A stretch of DNA of 64,000 bases from the NCBI RefSeq assembly GCF_008014345.1, contig NZ_VPFL01000012.1:24001-88000 (forward strand), written 5' to 3'. This document shows positions 43,437 through 51,460 of this stretch, piece after piece. This DNA is from Pelomicrobium methylotrophicum (GTDB lineage Bacteria > Pseudomonadota > Gammaproteobacteria > Burkholderiales > UBA6910). The translations under genes and the position numbers were made by a program. How positions within the stretch are numbered: position 1 is the stretch's first letter; each line of letters starts with the position of its first letter. A model generated the notes under the pieces. It had not been told where the DNA came from. It saw only the letters and a program-made list of their open reading frames with translations, and made no database searches.

Positions 43437-43925
43437 TTATTTACGAACCACCCGTGTTCCCTGACCCGTCGAGATCAGGTACACGGGTTCGCCTGGAGAG
43501 AACGCCTCGCCCGTGTCTTCCTGGACGACGGCGATGAGCCGCCCGTCCTTGAGACGGACGAGGACTTCCACCCCGCGGGTGTCTGCGGCGGCCTGGGCAA
43601 TCATGTCGCCCGCGACCGCGCCGGCCAGCCCTCCCAGGATGGTGGCAATGGTTCTGCCATTGCCTTGCCCCATCCCGGAGGAAACAATCCCGCCGATGGC
43701 GCCGCCGGTCGTGGCGCCGATGGCCCGGGCCGGTGTCGAGGCCTCGACCCTCACGGCCCTGGAGGAGACGACCTCCCCCTCCATTACCTGTCCGACGATT
43801 CTCGCCTCGCCGCGGGTGTACCCGCGGTTGGAGAGGTCGCCGGGGCCGCCCCAGCCCAGCCACTGGGCCTGGGCCGCGCCCGCCGCGAAGGCGAGCGCGA
43901 CGGTGAGGATGGCGGCGCGCTTCAT
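43437..43925 (-). CDS. exported glycine-zipper protein (SlyB-like)
   Basis: A 162-residue protein with a signal peptide (cleavage near AAQAQ) but no lipobox. The centre (about 70-115: GATTGGAIGGIVSSGMGQGN, ILGGLAGAVAGDMIAQ) is a glycine-zipper 2TM segment of the SlyB/PcP outer-membrane family. The ATG overlaps the stop of the small gene upstream. An envelope-integrity or channel role is known for some relatives, but not assigned here. Confidence 0.7.
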   Translation of the reverse strand: MKRAAILTVALAFAAGAAQAQWLGWGGPGDLSNRGYTRGEARIVGQVMEGEVVSSRAVRVEASTPARAIGATTGGAIGGIVSSGMGQGNGRTIATILGGLAGAVAGDMIAQAAADTRGVEVLVRLKDGRLIAVVQEDTGEAFSPGEPVYLISTGQGTRVVRK

Positions 43926-44062
43926 TTGCCACCCTCCTCCGCGGCCAGAATGGCCGCAGCCCGGGCTTCGATCACCCGCCCGGCCGTTTTGCCTGCCGAG
44001 AGGGCAATGAATGTCTGAATTGCCGCCACTGCGATGGCGGCTGCGATGATTGCTGTTTTCAT
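43922..44062 (-). CDS. 46-residue membrane peptide
   Basis: A short frame starting ATG 44062 with a strong AAGGAGGGAG site and ending in an ATGA overlap with the glycine-zipper gene. It has one Ala/Ile-rich hydrophobic helix (about 3-23) and an Ala/Glu/Arg tail. The ribosome site and coupling support a real gene. Function unknown. Confidence 0.6.
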   Translation of the reverse strand: MKTAIIAAAIAVAAIQTFIALSAGKTAGRVIEARAAAILAAEEGGK

Positions 44063-44126
44063 GCTCCCTCCTTTCTAATTCGCCCGGAGGAAGCTCCCCG
44101 TCCGGGGGAAGGCTCCCCGGGCGGGG
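44063..44126 (-). promoter_or_regulatory. leader hairpin upstream of the 44062 gene
   Basis: A long imperfect hairpin at 44095-44126 (CCCCG-CCGGGG / CCCCGG-CGGGG) lies 30-60 nt before the ATG. It belongs to the ACCCCG..CGGGGT hairpin class seen before five other genes in this region. No T run follows, so it is not a normal terminator. Confidence 0.6.
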
Positions 44127-44154
44127 TTGACAGATCGAAAAACTTTCTTAACCT
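44127..44154 (+). promoter_or_regulatory. plus-strand promoter candidate
   Basis: TTGACA at 44127-44132 followed by TAACCT after 16 nt. The surrounding bases, including a downstream TGAC..ATCG..CATCATG string, recur at 47286-47330 in front of another small plus-strand gene, which supports a shared functional promoter. Confidence 0.5.
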
Positions 44155-44175
44155 GACTGCATCGTCGCATCATGG

Positions 44176-44436
44176 ATGACGCAAACGATGATCAGGCTAG
44201 GAACTCATTTGAGGTTAAGCGCCGAAGAGCGCCGGGCGCTCTCCGATTTCCTTGACCGAAACCTCAATCCGATGACGGTTGATGAATACAACCGGGCGCT
44301 CGAAAAAGAGGCAGCGGAATGGGAATTGGAAGGCAGCCCGGAAGGCCGCTTACTGGCGGCAGTCTTGCGGAATCAAAAAATCCGCGAAAACGCCCCTCTT
44401 CCTACCTGGGGAAAGCGAGGAGGGCCGAGGCGATAA
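44176..44436 (+). CDS. small plus-strand hypothetical protein
   Basis: An 86-residue charged protein (MTQTMIRLGTHLRLSAEERR...) with no known motif; ATG 44188 is an alternative start. A conserved promoter-like sequence lies upstream. It is transcribed against its neighbours and overlaps the end of the minus-strand gene at 44402 by 35 nt, so the two could interfere. No good ribosome site was seen. Confidence 0.45.
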   Translation: MTQTMIRLGTHLRLSAEERRALSDFLDRNLNPMTVDEYNRALEKEAAEWELEGSPEGRLLAAVLRNQKIRENAPLPTWGKRGGPRR

Positions 44437-44677
44437 TCCTCCGTGCCCATTTCGGGGTTCTGCGGTCATGCAAAAGCTGCGAGACCGCTTTGTCCTGGCC
44501 ATGGTCCAGGAGCACTTTGATCAGCTCCTCGACCGATCTTAGCCCTACAAGGAGCTCAGGGTCTGATGTCAACGCATCGGCGACCTTTTCTGGCTCCCTG
44601 CTTGCTTTCTCCAGCACTGCATATTCCGCATCCCTTCGCGCTGCAAGGCGAAGCGATGCTTCAGTTCTGACTTTCAT
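44402..44677 (-). CDS. small hypothetical protein
   Basis: A 91-residue helical protein (MKVRTEASLRLAARRDAEYA...) starting at ATG 44677, with AAGGAGG 6 nt upstream. The frame extends upstream only through the structured leader. The sequence EPEKVADALTSDPELLVGLR suggests a compact helical fold. Function unknown. Confidence 0.6.
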   Translation of the reverse strand: MKVRTEASLRLAARRDAEYAVLEKASREPEKVADALTSDPELLVGLRSVEELIKVLLDHGQDKAVSQLLHDRRTPKWARRIIASALLAFPR

Positions 44678-44986
44678 GGCTTCCTCCTTATGCTTGCCCG
44701 GAGGAAACCATCCCCCGCCCGGGGAATGGCTCCCCGGGCGGGGTTGAAAAACGGCCGGCTCGCGCCGACCTCCAAGCCCCGTGCGCTGCGGGGCGAACAA
44801 TGCCGGGATGACCTCTCGGCAGGGTTTAACGGTTATTTATCCTACAAGCGTTCGCAAGCCAGAAGCCATCGATAGGCGTATCTCGAACGGCGTTTTTCCT
44901 GCGCTTTCCGAAGAAGCCTCCGGCCAAGGCTGCTTCGGAAAACCCGCGCCGAAGGCGCAGGTTTGAGCATCAGATGCGCGTGGACA
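44678..44986 (-). promoter_or_regulatory. structured leader and spacer upstream of the 44677 gene
   Basis: No gene is supported. On the minus strand, hairpins follow each other: ACCTGCGCC/GGCGCGGGT, TTTCCGAAG/CTTCGGAAA, TGCCGAGA/TCCCGGCA followed by ATTGTT, GCCCCG/CGGGGC, GGTCGGC/GCCGGCC and a perfect 13-bp CCCCGCCCGGGGA/TCCCCGGGCGGGG hairpin (44713-44743) just before the ribosome site. Confidence 0.65.
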
Positions 44987-45421
44987 TCAAAGATCGAAAT
45001 AAGATTCAATCACGTAGTCTGGATCGAGAAGGTCGTAAAACACGATCCCGTCCAAGACTCTGCATTTCTTGTTTTTGTTTTTCTCTCTGCAGATTTCGTC
45101 CAGATCGGCAATTCTGACCGCTTTTGTTTCAAAGTTACCCCAATCGTGCTTGGGGTATGCTTCGAACCAGAATTCATCTTTGGTCACAAAAAGCGTTCCT
45201 GGGCAGATTTGCAGATCGTCTCCTCTGTCCCACCGATCCGGACTCCAATGGACACCCGCGATATCGAGTTCTTCGTCACTGCATAGTTTCCTTAGATGCA
45301 GGACTTTAGAAACGAAATCCGGGGTCACGGTAATTTCCGCCCAGGCTGGCGCATCTGCCTCTTCCATTACAGAATGCGCCTCGACGACCAGCCTGAACGG
45401 CTCGAATAACGTTTTTCCCAT
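44987..45421 (-). CDS. hypothetical protein
   Basis: A 144-residue acidic soluble protein with many Asp, Glu and Trp residues (DIAGVHWSPDRWDRGDDLQI). No signal, membrane segment or known motif. It is preceded by minus-strand gene 45437 at 15 nt, consistent with one operon. The acidic composition would suit a protein inhibitor or DNA mimic, but that is speculation. Confidence 0.6.
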   Translation of the reverse strand: MGKTLFEPFRLVVEAHSVMEEADAPAWAEITVTPDFVSKVLHLRKLCSDEELDIAGVHWSPDRWDRGDDLQICPGTLFVTKDEFWFEAYPKHDWGNFETKAVRIADLDEICREKNKNKKCRVLDGIVFYDLLDPDYVIESYFDL

Positions 45422-45436
45422 TGATTATTCCGGTTG

Positions 45437-45745
45437 CTACCTCAACCTCCAGACCGGAATACCTTCCGAGAGGCAGGCTTTTGTGTGGTCTTCACTGAAG
45501 CCATACGGCTTCAGACTTAGGAAACCGAATGCGGCATCCTTTTGATACCGCCCGTTCCTTATCGCCTCCCGGATGACCTCGTTCGCCGGGGAGACAGGGC
45601 CGATTGCCCAATCCACGATCCAGCCCCTTTTTTCCCCGTTCGGGCAGCCCATTTGTTGTTCCATAAGCATTTCGTTCAATCCATCGTGGACAAGGGATTC
45701 GCTGTCATCGTCCACGAGGATTCTGACTGTTGCGATGAATGCCAT
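45437..45745 (-). CDS. hypothetical protein
   Basis: A 102-residue protein starting at ATG 45745 with AGGAG 6-10 nt upstream. Features include an N-terminal beta-alpha stretch (MAFIATVRILVDDDSESLVH) and a C-terminal segment (EDHTKACLSEGIPVWRLR). No family recognised. It lies 8 nt after the VWA-protein gene. Confidence 0.6.
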   Translation of the reverse strand: MAFIATVRILVDDDSESLVHDGLNEMLMEQQMGCPNGEKRGWIVDWAIGPVSPANEVIREAIRNGRYQKDAAFGFLSLKPYGFSEDHTKACLSEGIPVWRLR

Positions 45746-45753
45746 GTATTCTC

Positions 45754-46989
45754 CTATATCCTCAGCCGTACCGTTTCGCCCCACGGCGCCTCAGCTCCTG
45801 ATGTCGTCGACACCCACAGCACGGGATACTCCGGAGGCGCGTCCGGGAATTTTCCGTACATGTCGGTGAGATAGACCGCGCATGACGGTGAAAGTCCGTT
45901 TTTCTCAACCCACGCGAAAGCCGGCCGGAAATCGGTCCCGCCCCCGCCGATCGGGTTGATTTGAACGTTCTCACCCATCGGGAACTCGTCAGCCCGGTGC
46001 ACATCGGCGTCGGCGTAGATGACCCAGAGCGTTTCCGGACGGACTTCTTCCGCGATGGAGCGGATTTCCGCCGAAAACGCGGAAAGTTCCGCATCGCCGA
46101 TGGAGCCGGACGTGTCGACGAACACGACGATGGGCCCCATCGTCTCGCTCCTCAGGCTCGGCAGGTACATGCCGAGCGGCGCGTATCTCGGATTCGGCGT
46201 TTTCCAGCTGTAATCCTCGCGCGCCGCGCTCTGGACGAACCTGCGCAGGATCTGCCTCCAGTCGATTCGAGGCTCGACCGCCTCTTCGACGAAGCGCTCG
46301 AGGTTCCCCGGTAGGCGTCCCATCACCTTGGCGGCTTTTGCCGCCGCCGCGACCGCAACCCGCCACTCCGCCTCGCTCTGCGAGGCCTTGTCCTGTGGCG
46401 CGTCACGCACCTCGCCAGGCCCGAAGTCCTCCGGACCGTCATCCGCCTTCGGATCGCCCTCGCCTGGCTCTTCTCCGTCAGTTCCACCTTGCCCATCGTT
46501 TTCCTTTTCTTTGGGCGGACCACCGGATTGGGCATCCCCTTGTGCCTGTGCGTTTCCCATGCCACGCGAACCGCTGCCGCCTCCGCCGGATGGCTGGTCG
46601 GCGAGGATGTCGTAGATTTCCTCGGCCGAGAGGCCATTGAAAGACGGGTTCAGCAGCCAGTCCTCTCCGACGTCAAAACCCGCGTCTTTCAGGACATGGT
46701 TGATGGCGTAGTCCGCGGCTTGGTTCCACAATCCGCGATCGCGGCAACCCCGCCTCCACGGATGGCCGCCGGCGCAGTGCAGGACTTCGTGGGCAAGCGC
46801 CGCCTGAAGCCTGGACGGCGACAGACTCATGACGTAATCCGGGTTGTAGCCCAGACGTTCTCCCTCGGTCCACAATGTCTTGCAGCCCGGATCCTCGACC
46901 AACCTGAGTCTCAGGACGAGAGCTCCGAAAAACGGGTGGTCGAGAACGAGCGCCGCGCGGGCGGCGGTAATCCTTTCTTTTGCCTTCAT
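45754..46989 (-). CDS. VWA-domain protein with N-terminal zinc-peptidase-like domain (DUF2201 type)
   Basis: A 411-residue protein. The N-terminal part has a zincin motif ALAHEVLHCAGGH (H-E-x-x-H). A Gly/Asp/Glu-rich linker (about 135-200) leads to a C-terminal VWA-like domain with VVFVDTSGSIGDAE (MIDAS D-T-S-G-S) and VYLTDMYGKFP. Such proteins pair with MoxR AAA ATPases; one is encoded at 48790. The system probably remodels or activates a target complex using metal binding. It starts 4 nt inside the preceding gene. Confidence 0.82.
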   Translation of the reverse strand: MKAKERITAARAALVLDHPFFGALVLRLRLVEDPGCKTLWTEGERLGYNPDYVMSLSPSRLQAALAHEVLHCAGGHPWRRGCRDRGLWNQAADYAINHVLKDAGFDVGEDWLLNPSFNGLSAEEIYDILADQPSGGGGSGSRGMGNAQAQGDAQSGGPPKEKENDGQGGTDGEEPGEGDPKADDGPEDFGPGEVRDAPQDKASQSEAEWRVAVAAAAKAAKVMGRLPGNLERFVEEAVEPRIDWRQILRRFVQSAAREDYSWKTPNPRYAPLGMYLPSLRSETMGPIVVFVDTSGSIGDAELSAFSAEIRSIAEEVRPETLWVIYADADVHRADEFPMGENVQINPIGGGGTDFRPAFAWVEKNGLSPSCAVYLTDMYGKFPDAPPEYPVLWVSTTSGAEAPWGETVRLRI

Positions 46990-47165
46990 CGTTTTTTCTC
47001 GCGCCGGTCGATTTCTCGGGCGATGATTTTTTTACGCGCCTCCAGAACGTTGAGGCGTGCCTTGGGCGGACGGTTCTCGATTTGCTCCTCGAGAAGGAGC
47101 ATTGCCCGCTTCAGAACATGGAGCGGCGCTTCCATGAGCGCCCGGACATCGTACTGGATGTCCAT
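46986..47165 (-). CDS. small hypothetical protein
   Basis: A 59-residue protein from ATG 47165, preceded by AAAAGGAGGGAA. It is helical and charged (PLHVLKRAMLLLEEQIENRP), ending in KIIAREIDRREKKR. It overlaps the VWA gene start by 4 nt, so they are coupled; it may be a co-factor or chaperone of the VWA protein. No known family. Confidence 0.6.
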   Translation of the reverse strand: MDIQYDVRALMEAPLHVLKRAMLLLEEQIENRPPKARLNVLEARKKIIAREIDRREKKR

Positions 47166-47282
47166 TTTCTTCCCTCCTTTTGTTTTTTTACGTCCGGAGG
47201 GCTCCCCGGCCGGGGAGCCCCGACCGGGGTTCAAGACAGCCGCGCGAAGCGGCGGGTAACGGCGCCGGGAAACCCCGGCGGG
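47166..47282 (-). promoter_or_regulatory. structured leader upstream of the 47165 gene
   Basis: Minus-strand order: CGCCGGGG/CCCGGCG hairpin, GCCGC/GCGGC hairpin, then CCCCGG-CCGGGG and an 11-bp perfect palindrome GGGCTCCCCGG/CCGGGGAGCCC (47210-47231) before the ribosome site. It is the same series as the other leaders of the region. Confidence 0.6.
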
Positions 47283-47285
47283 GGA

Positions 47286-47313
47286 TTGACAAAAATCGCC
47301 AATTTCCTAGCAT
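47286..47313 (+). promoter_or_regulatory. plus-strand promoter candidate
   Basis: TTGACA at 47286-47291 and TAGCAT after 16 nt. Spacing and downstream bases match the candidate at 44127-44154. It would drive the small gene at 47342. Confidence 0.55.
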
Positions 47314-47341
47314 GACATCGAAACATCATGCCAGGGGTCGT

Positions 47342-47545
47342 ATGGTTAAACTGTATGTGATCGATGGCAACCGAAAAAACCTTGAGATCGAAGTTCTCAA
47401 GGCAACTTTCCTTGTCAGGAATGACGAGGAATTCCGCGCCATCGCAGCACGGCTTAAGCCGCGTGGCCGGCTTGCGCCTTGCGACGGCGATCAGCAAGCC
47501 TCCGGCACTGAATCCGCGCGTCCAGCTCCTCCTCAAGCTTTTTGA
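47342..47545 (+). CDS. small plus-strand hypothetical protein
   Basis: A 67-residue protein (MVKLYVIDGNRKNLEIEVLK...) with AGGGG before the ATG and the conserved promoter upstream. The N-terminal half looks like a beta-rich fold and the end is Pro/Ala-rich. It converges on and overlaps the minus-strand gene at 47454 by 92 nt, so antisense control between the two is possible. No known family. Confidence 0.5.
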   Translation: MVKLYVIDGNRKNLEIEVLKATFLVRNDEEFRAIAARLKPRGRLAPCDGDQQASGTESARPAPPQAF

Positions 47546-47681
47546 GCATCCATTTAAGTTCTGGAACCGCGGAAGTAATATCGCCAGAAAGATCCAGTAG
47601 TCTAGACCTTTCTTTCAAAAGCTCAGGCTCCGAGGCCTGATTCAAAAAACGCATATAGCTTTTCACTAAGTCCCTGTCCAT
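47454..47681 (-). CDS. small helical hypothetical protein
   Basis: A 75-residue charged helical protein (MDRDLVKSYMRFLNQASEPE...) with AGAGGAAG before ATG 47681. It shows heptad-like spacing of Leu residues. It overlaps the plus-strand gene at 47342. Function unknown. Confidence 0.5.
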   Translation of the reverse strand: MDRDLVKSYMRFLNQASEPELLKERSRLLDLSGDITSAVPELKWMLKKLEEELDARIQCRRLADRRRKAQAGHAA

Positions 47682-47908
47682 AAGCTTCCTCTTCGATTAC
47701 GCCCTGAGGAAACCTCTCCCCATCCGGGGAAGGTCCCCGGGCGGGGTTGAACAATGGCCGGGGCGGCTTCCGCCGCCCGGCCTCAAGGCCCCGCGCGCGG
47801 CGGAGCCAACATTGCCGGTGCCCCGGCGTCAAGAAAACGGGTTTCGCCTTTCCGCTGACCCCATGGAAGTGAGTCAGTGGAAAGGCGCCAGAAGGCGCCC
47901 TCCCAGGC
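47682..47908 (-). promoter_or_regulatory. structured leader upstream of the 47681 gene
   Basis: No gene. Minus-strand hairpins: CGCCTTTCC/GGAAAGGCG, GCCGG/CCGGC followed by AATGTTG, GGCCGGGCGGC/GCCGCCCCGGCC, and CCCC-CCGGGGA/TCCCCGG-GGGG near the ribosome site. Stem sequences differ from those of the other leaders, but the order is the same. Confidence 0.6.
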
Positions 47909-48787
47909 CTACGCGGCCTTCCTCATGAGAGTCTCGCTAGAAGGCGATCCCCCCATGAACGCCGCCATCTGCGCCGCAATTTCTGCGGCCTTGGCGGCGA
48001 CGTCAGCCCTCAGGGCTTTATCGTCACGCAAGGCTTGCGGCTGATGGACGCTAAGCGAGCGAGCCCTCTGGACAAGCTCGTCGAAACGTCCGTCGCCGGT
48101 GAAGTTGAGCCGCGGAAGAATCTCCACCATTTCCCTGAGATTCTCGACAAGGGAATCACGGAAGATGGCGTTTGGGTCGGAGAGCCGCTCCACCATTTTG
48201 GACACGGGACTGTACAGTTTTTCCCACAAGTCCCGCATGGCAGCCTCCACTGCCTTCGCTTCCTGTTCCCGCACGTTCGCTATCGCTTCCTCAGCGGCCT
48301 CGCCTTCGAGTCCAGGGCAAAACGCCCCGGGATTCGGAAGCGGAATGATGGATACCTCGATCCCGAACCTTTCATGAAGTCCCCGCGGGTCCGGGTAATC
48401 TCCATCGCTGAACATTCCGTTCAGCCGAGCCCTGGCTTCAGCGATTGCCTCCGGCCACGCCTCGACGAGATCCGAGACGAGCATGGAAACTTTTTGTTTC
48501 CTCTTACGGATTCCGTCGGAATATGGCTCGAAGTTTGAGGTCGTCAGCACCCGCCACCCGTCGAGATGTGACGCAAGGGTGTTTTTGTAATGAAAAACCC
48601 TCGCGTCTCCCAGGGCCGAAATGACCCTTTCGTACGCCGGATGGTCGATCAGGCGCTTGTTATAACGCCCAGCGCTCGGAGGCGCGTTGTGAATTTCCGC
48701 AACCTCCTCGGAAACCCGCTTGTCGTACTTCCTCGCCGTCCACACGCGGAGCGTGAGTCCGGCGAACATGGCGTTCTCGCTCTTCAT
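47909..48787 (-). CDS. DUF3150-like protein of the MoxR/VWA module
   Basis: A 292-residue protein from ATG 48787 (GGGAG upstream), two bases after the moxR stop. It is soluble and largely helical, with no enzymatic motif, and matches the DUF3150 layout (LTLRVWTARKYDKRVSEEVA, SAGRYNKRLID). DUF3150 genes commonly lie between MoxR ATPase and VWA genes in phages and plasmids, as here. It is probably an adaptor or substrate of the ATPase; function unproven. Confidence 0.65.
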   Translation of the reverse strand: MKSENAMFAGLTLRVWTARKYDKRVSEEVAEIHNAPPSAGRYNKRLIDHPAYERVISALGDARVFHYKNTLASHLDGWRVLTTSNFEPYSDGIRKRKQKVSMLVSDLVEAWPEAIAEARARLNGMFSDGDYPDPRGLHERFGIEVSIIPLPNPGAFCPGLEGEAAEEAIANVREQEAKAVEAAMRDLWEKLYSPVSKMVERLSDPNAIFRDSLVENLREMVEILPRLNFTGDGRFDELVQRARSLSVHQPQALRDDKALRADVAAKAAEIAAQMAAFMGGSPSSETLMRKAA

Positions 48788-48789
48788 AA

Positions 48790-49818
48790 TTAATCTCCCA
48801 GAAATATTTTTCCGACCGGCCCTGCGGCCAGCTTTATGAACGCCGCAGTGTTCTTGATTTCCGGGCATCGGCGCAGGCTGTCGCGCACGAGAAGCACGGA
48901 AAATTCTCCGTGCCCCGCCTCGCGCAGACGCTCGGCGTACCGGAAGACGCGCTGGGCGTTTCCGGCGTTCGCTTTCGCCGCGAGTCCGGTGACCGTCGCG
49001 TAGAGCTTCGACGGCTCATCCGGGATTTGAGCCGAACCCGGATCGAGCAAAATCGCGTCCAGATTCGGCAAGCTGCGGTAGAGCTTCAGGAACGACATCA
49101 ACTCCACCGCCGCGCCTTCTCCCACGGCGCCTGCGTAGGCCTGGAGTTCCAGTTCTTCTGGAATGTCCAGCGCCATGAGCTTCGAAACCGATGCCCAGGC
49201 GCGCGGGCACGGACTGTTTTCCATGTCCTGCCCGGGCTTGAAGTCGTGGAGCAGCGCCGGACGGAACCGGATGAAAGCGATGATTTCGGGCCGAATCCCG
49301 TTCTCGATCGCCCACATGCTCCAGTCGTCCGCCGACGCCTCTATCTCAAGGATCGTCGCAAAACGCGACTTCACGGGCTCCAGAATTCCCTGGACGCCGG
49401 CTTTGTCCGTGCGGCGGTTTGTGGCCGCCGCAAACGCGACATGCTCAGGAAGAGCGTGTCCGTTGACCCGGCGCGCGAGCAGGAGCTGCATGCACGCCGC
49501 CTGGACGGAAACGGGCGCCTGGCCCAGATCGTCCAGGAACCAGACGGTCGGCTTCTCCGAGTTGAGCACTCGCGCGAAGTCCCCGAAGGGAAGGAATTCC
49601 GCTGTTTCGCCGGACTTCGCGGGCCATGGCAGGCCCTTGAAGTCCGTCGGATCGGATACGACCGGGTGGCTGATTACCAGATCGTATCCGCAGGCCTTCG
49701 CGGCCTGCGCGACGATGTCGGATTTTCCGACACCTGGCGCGCCGACCAGCATGACCGGGAGGCGCGCCTCGAAGAGCTTTGGCAGCATAGATGCTGCCGA
49801 TGAAGTTTTGATTTTCAT
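48790..49818 (-). CDS. MoxR-type AAA+ ATPase
   Basis: A 342-residue AAA+ protein. Walker A LVGAPGVGKSDIV, Walker B TVWFLDDLGQAP, sensor 1 VAFAAATNRR, and LPFGDFARVLNSE fit the MoxR group. Such ATPases act on VWA-domain partners, here the protein encoded at 45754. It follows ssb by 5 nt. Confidence 0.88.
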   Translation of the reverse strand: MKIKTSSAASMLPKLFEARLPVMLVGAPGVGKSDIVAQAAKACGYDLVISHPVVSDPTDFKGLPWPAKSGETAEFLPFGDFARVLNSEKPTVWFLDDLGQAPVSVQAACMQLLLARRVNGHALPEHVAFAAATNRRTDKAGVQGILEPVKSRFATILEIEASADDWSMWAIENGIRPEIIAFIRFRPALLHDFKPGQDMENSPCPRAWASVSKLMALDIPEELELQAYAGAVGEGAAVELMSFLKLYRSLPNLDAILLDPGSAQIPDEPSKLYATVTGLAAKANAGNAQRVFRYAERLREAGHGEFSVLLVRDSLRRCPEIKNTAAFIKLAAGPVGKIFLGD

Positions 49819-49823
49819 TTGGA

Positions 49824-50249
49824 TTAGAACGGAACGTCATCATTTTCCGGCAGCAAATCTTTCTGCGCCGGTTGAGAAGTGGCAGGCCGGACAGCATCCT
49901 GCTGCAATGAATCTTTCGCCTTCCCCCCGAGCATTCTCATTTCGGAGGCGACGATCTCGATCACGTAGCGGTCCTTGCCATCCTTGTCCTGCCACTTGCG
50001 GGTGCGGATGCTTCCCTCCACGTACACCTGGCTGCCCTTCCGGAGATACTGGCCCGCGATTTCGGCCAGTTTCCCGAAGAACGCCACCCGGTGCCATTCG
50101 GTGCGCTCCTGTTTTTCGCCGTTTTTGTCTTTCCAGACGTCGCTCGTCGCGACGCTGGCATGGGCGATCGCCGTGCCGTCAGGGAAGTACCTGACTTCCG
50201 GGTCGCCGCCTAGGTTGCCGATGAGGATGACTTTGTTCACAGATGCCAT
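49824..50249 (-). CDS. ssb: single-stranded DNA-binding protein
   Basis: A 141-residue SSB: the OB-fold start [20 protein letters not shown], the aromatic motif [20 protein letters not shown], and a C-terminal acidic tip ENDDVPF that recruits partner proteins. Plasmid-borne SSBs support incoming single-stranded DNA after conjugation. It lies 3 nt after the upstream gene. Confidence 0.96.
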   Translation of the reverse strand: MASVNKVILIGNLGGDPEVRYFPDGTAIAHASVATSDVWKDKNGEKQERTEWHRVAFFGKLAEIAGQYLRKGSQVYVEGSIRTRKWQDKDGKDRYVIEIVASEMRMLGGKAKDSLQQDAVRPATSQPAQKDLLPENDDVPF

Positions 50250-50252
50250 TTT

Positions 50253-50945
50253 TTATCCTTTCTTTGCGCCGCGGACGGTCACAGACCACAGGTTTTTCCT
50301 CGCGGTCGACCCGTCCGGCAGCGTGACTCTCGTCACACCGCGCTTCACGGCGACGACCCGGTCGCCCGGTCTGGCGCCCGACTCCATGAGGGCCCGCTCG
50401 AGATCGGTCCCTACGATCTCGATGACGTTTCCGTCCCCGGTCCGGACGTCAACGCAGTAAGCCTGGTACCGCGTTCCGTCCTTCCGGGTCTTCACCCGGA
50501 GCCCGGAACCCATCAGGACGCCGGAGACGGCGTCCGAGGATTTCTCCTCGCGGCGCCGCGTGGTGGCGACTTTCCTGGCGGCCGGCTTTTTTTTCGCCGA
50601 CCGAGGCTGCGGCCGAGCCTCGGCCTCCTGGGCGGGCTCCTGCGCCCCGGCATCCTCGAAGGATGTTTTCAAGGGCGGAACGATCCACTTGTATGGACCC
50701 TCAGGTCCCTCGATGGGCTTTGCCTCCAGGAGCAGCGGCTCCCTCCGCTTAACCTGGAAGACGGGTTCCCCGGCGGCGGCAACGGGTTGCGCGGCGGCTG
50801 CTTTCGCCGCTTTCCTGGCGGCGTAGAGCGCCGCGACCCATTTACCACCTCGCCATACGGCAACGCCCGCGAAGGCGAGCGCCTTCCAGAGAAACAGGAT
50901 GACTGTCTGGAGCAGTTTTATCTCCAGCCTGAGTATTTCAAACAT
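50253..50945 (-). CDS. membrane-anchored hypothetical protein
   Basis: A 230-residue protein. It has one N-terminal transmembrane segment (about 10-30), an Ala/Pro/Lys-rich linker (45-145), and a C-terminal domain (150-228: YCVDVRTGDGNVIEIVGTDL, ALMESGARPGDRVVAVKRG) that resembles the small C-terminal domain found in some relaxase- or primase-associated plasmid proteins. It is the first gene of the ssb-moxR operon. Function unknown. Confidence 0.6.
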   Translation of the reverse strand: MFEILRLEIKLLQTVILFLWKALAFAGVAVWRGGKWVAALYAARKAAKAAAAQPVAAAGEPVFQVKRREPLLLEAKPIEGPEGPYKWIVPPLKTSFEDAGAQEPAQEAEARPQPRSAKKKPAARKVATTRRREEKSSDAVSGVLMGSGLRVKTRKDGTRYQAYCVDVRTGDGNVIEIVGTDLERALMESGARPGDRVVAVKRGVTRVTLPDGSTARKNLWSVTVRGAKKG

Positions 50946-51229
50946 CTCGGCCTCCGATTCAGAAACAGGCCGGATCGCCCCGTCCGGGGCGATTCCCCGG
51001 CCGGGGTTGAAGACAGGCCGCCACGGCGGCCCAAACGATGCCGGGAGACCTCCCGGCGGGGTTTAAAGCCGATGGGCTTTCCGCGGTGCCATCCATTCTG
51101 CGATGGCGCTCCGGAAAGGCGCTGGCTTTTCATATTAACCAGCGGCGCTGTTCGCGTCCTGAAGAAAGACTTCGCGGCTTGATTCTTTTTCGTGGAGAAA
51201 CCATCTGCGGGACTCTTCCCAAAGGGGGA
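50946..51229 (-). promoter_or_regulatory. structured leader upstream of the 50945 gene
   Basis: No gene. Minus-strand hairpins in order: GCCGGGAG/CTCCCGGC followed by ATCGTTT, GCCGCC/GGCGGC, CCCCGG/CCGGGG and a perfect 8-bp ATCGCCCC/GGGGCGAT hairpin before the ribosome site. A further imperfect stem precedes the series (about 51065-51120). Confidence 0.6.
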
Positions 51230-51460
51230 TCATCTTCCCCCAGGCATCGTCCGCGACAGGGTTCGCCCTTCTTGCGTTCCGCGCGATTCAGGCTTTACGT
51301 CAAAGAAAACGAATCCGACGCGGTAGCCGCGCTCGCGAAGCGTTTTTGTCAGGTTCTCTGGAACCTCTTCCCCTCTGATCGCGCGCCTCGAGCTTCGAGA
51401 CGAACGTTGACTTCCCCCGCAGTCGGGCAACCCTATGGTTATTACCGCATGCCTAGTTCC
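51230..51460 (-). pseudogene. remnant of a P-loop NTPase gene
   Basis: One frame reads AVITIGLPDCG, loses sense for about 12 codons, then resumes IRGEEVPENLTKTLRERG to RVGFVFFDVKPES. In the damaged stretch another frame reads GKSTFVSKLEAR. Joined, they give a convincing P-loop (GLPDCGKST). Two small compensating indels therefore destroy the nucleotide-binding loop, and no start codon remains upstream. I read it as a decayed gene. Confidence 0.5.
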
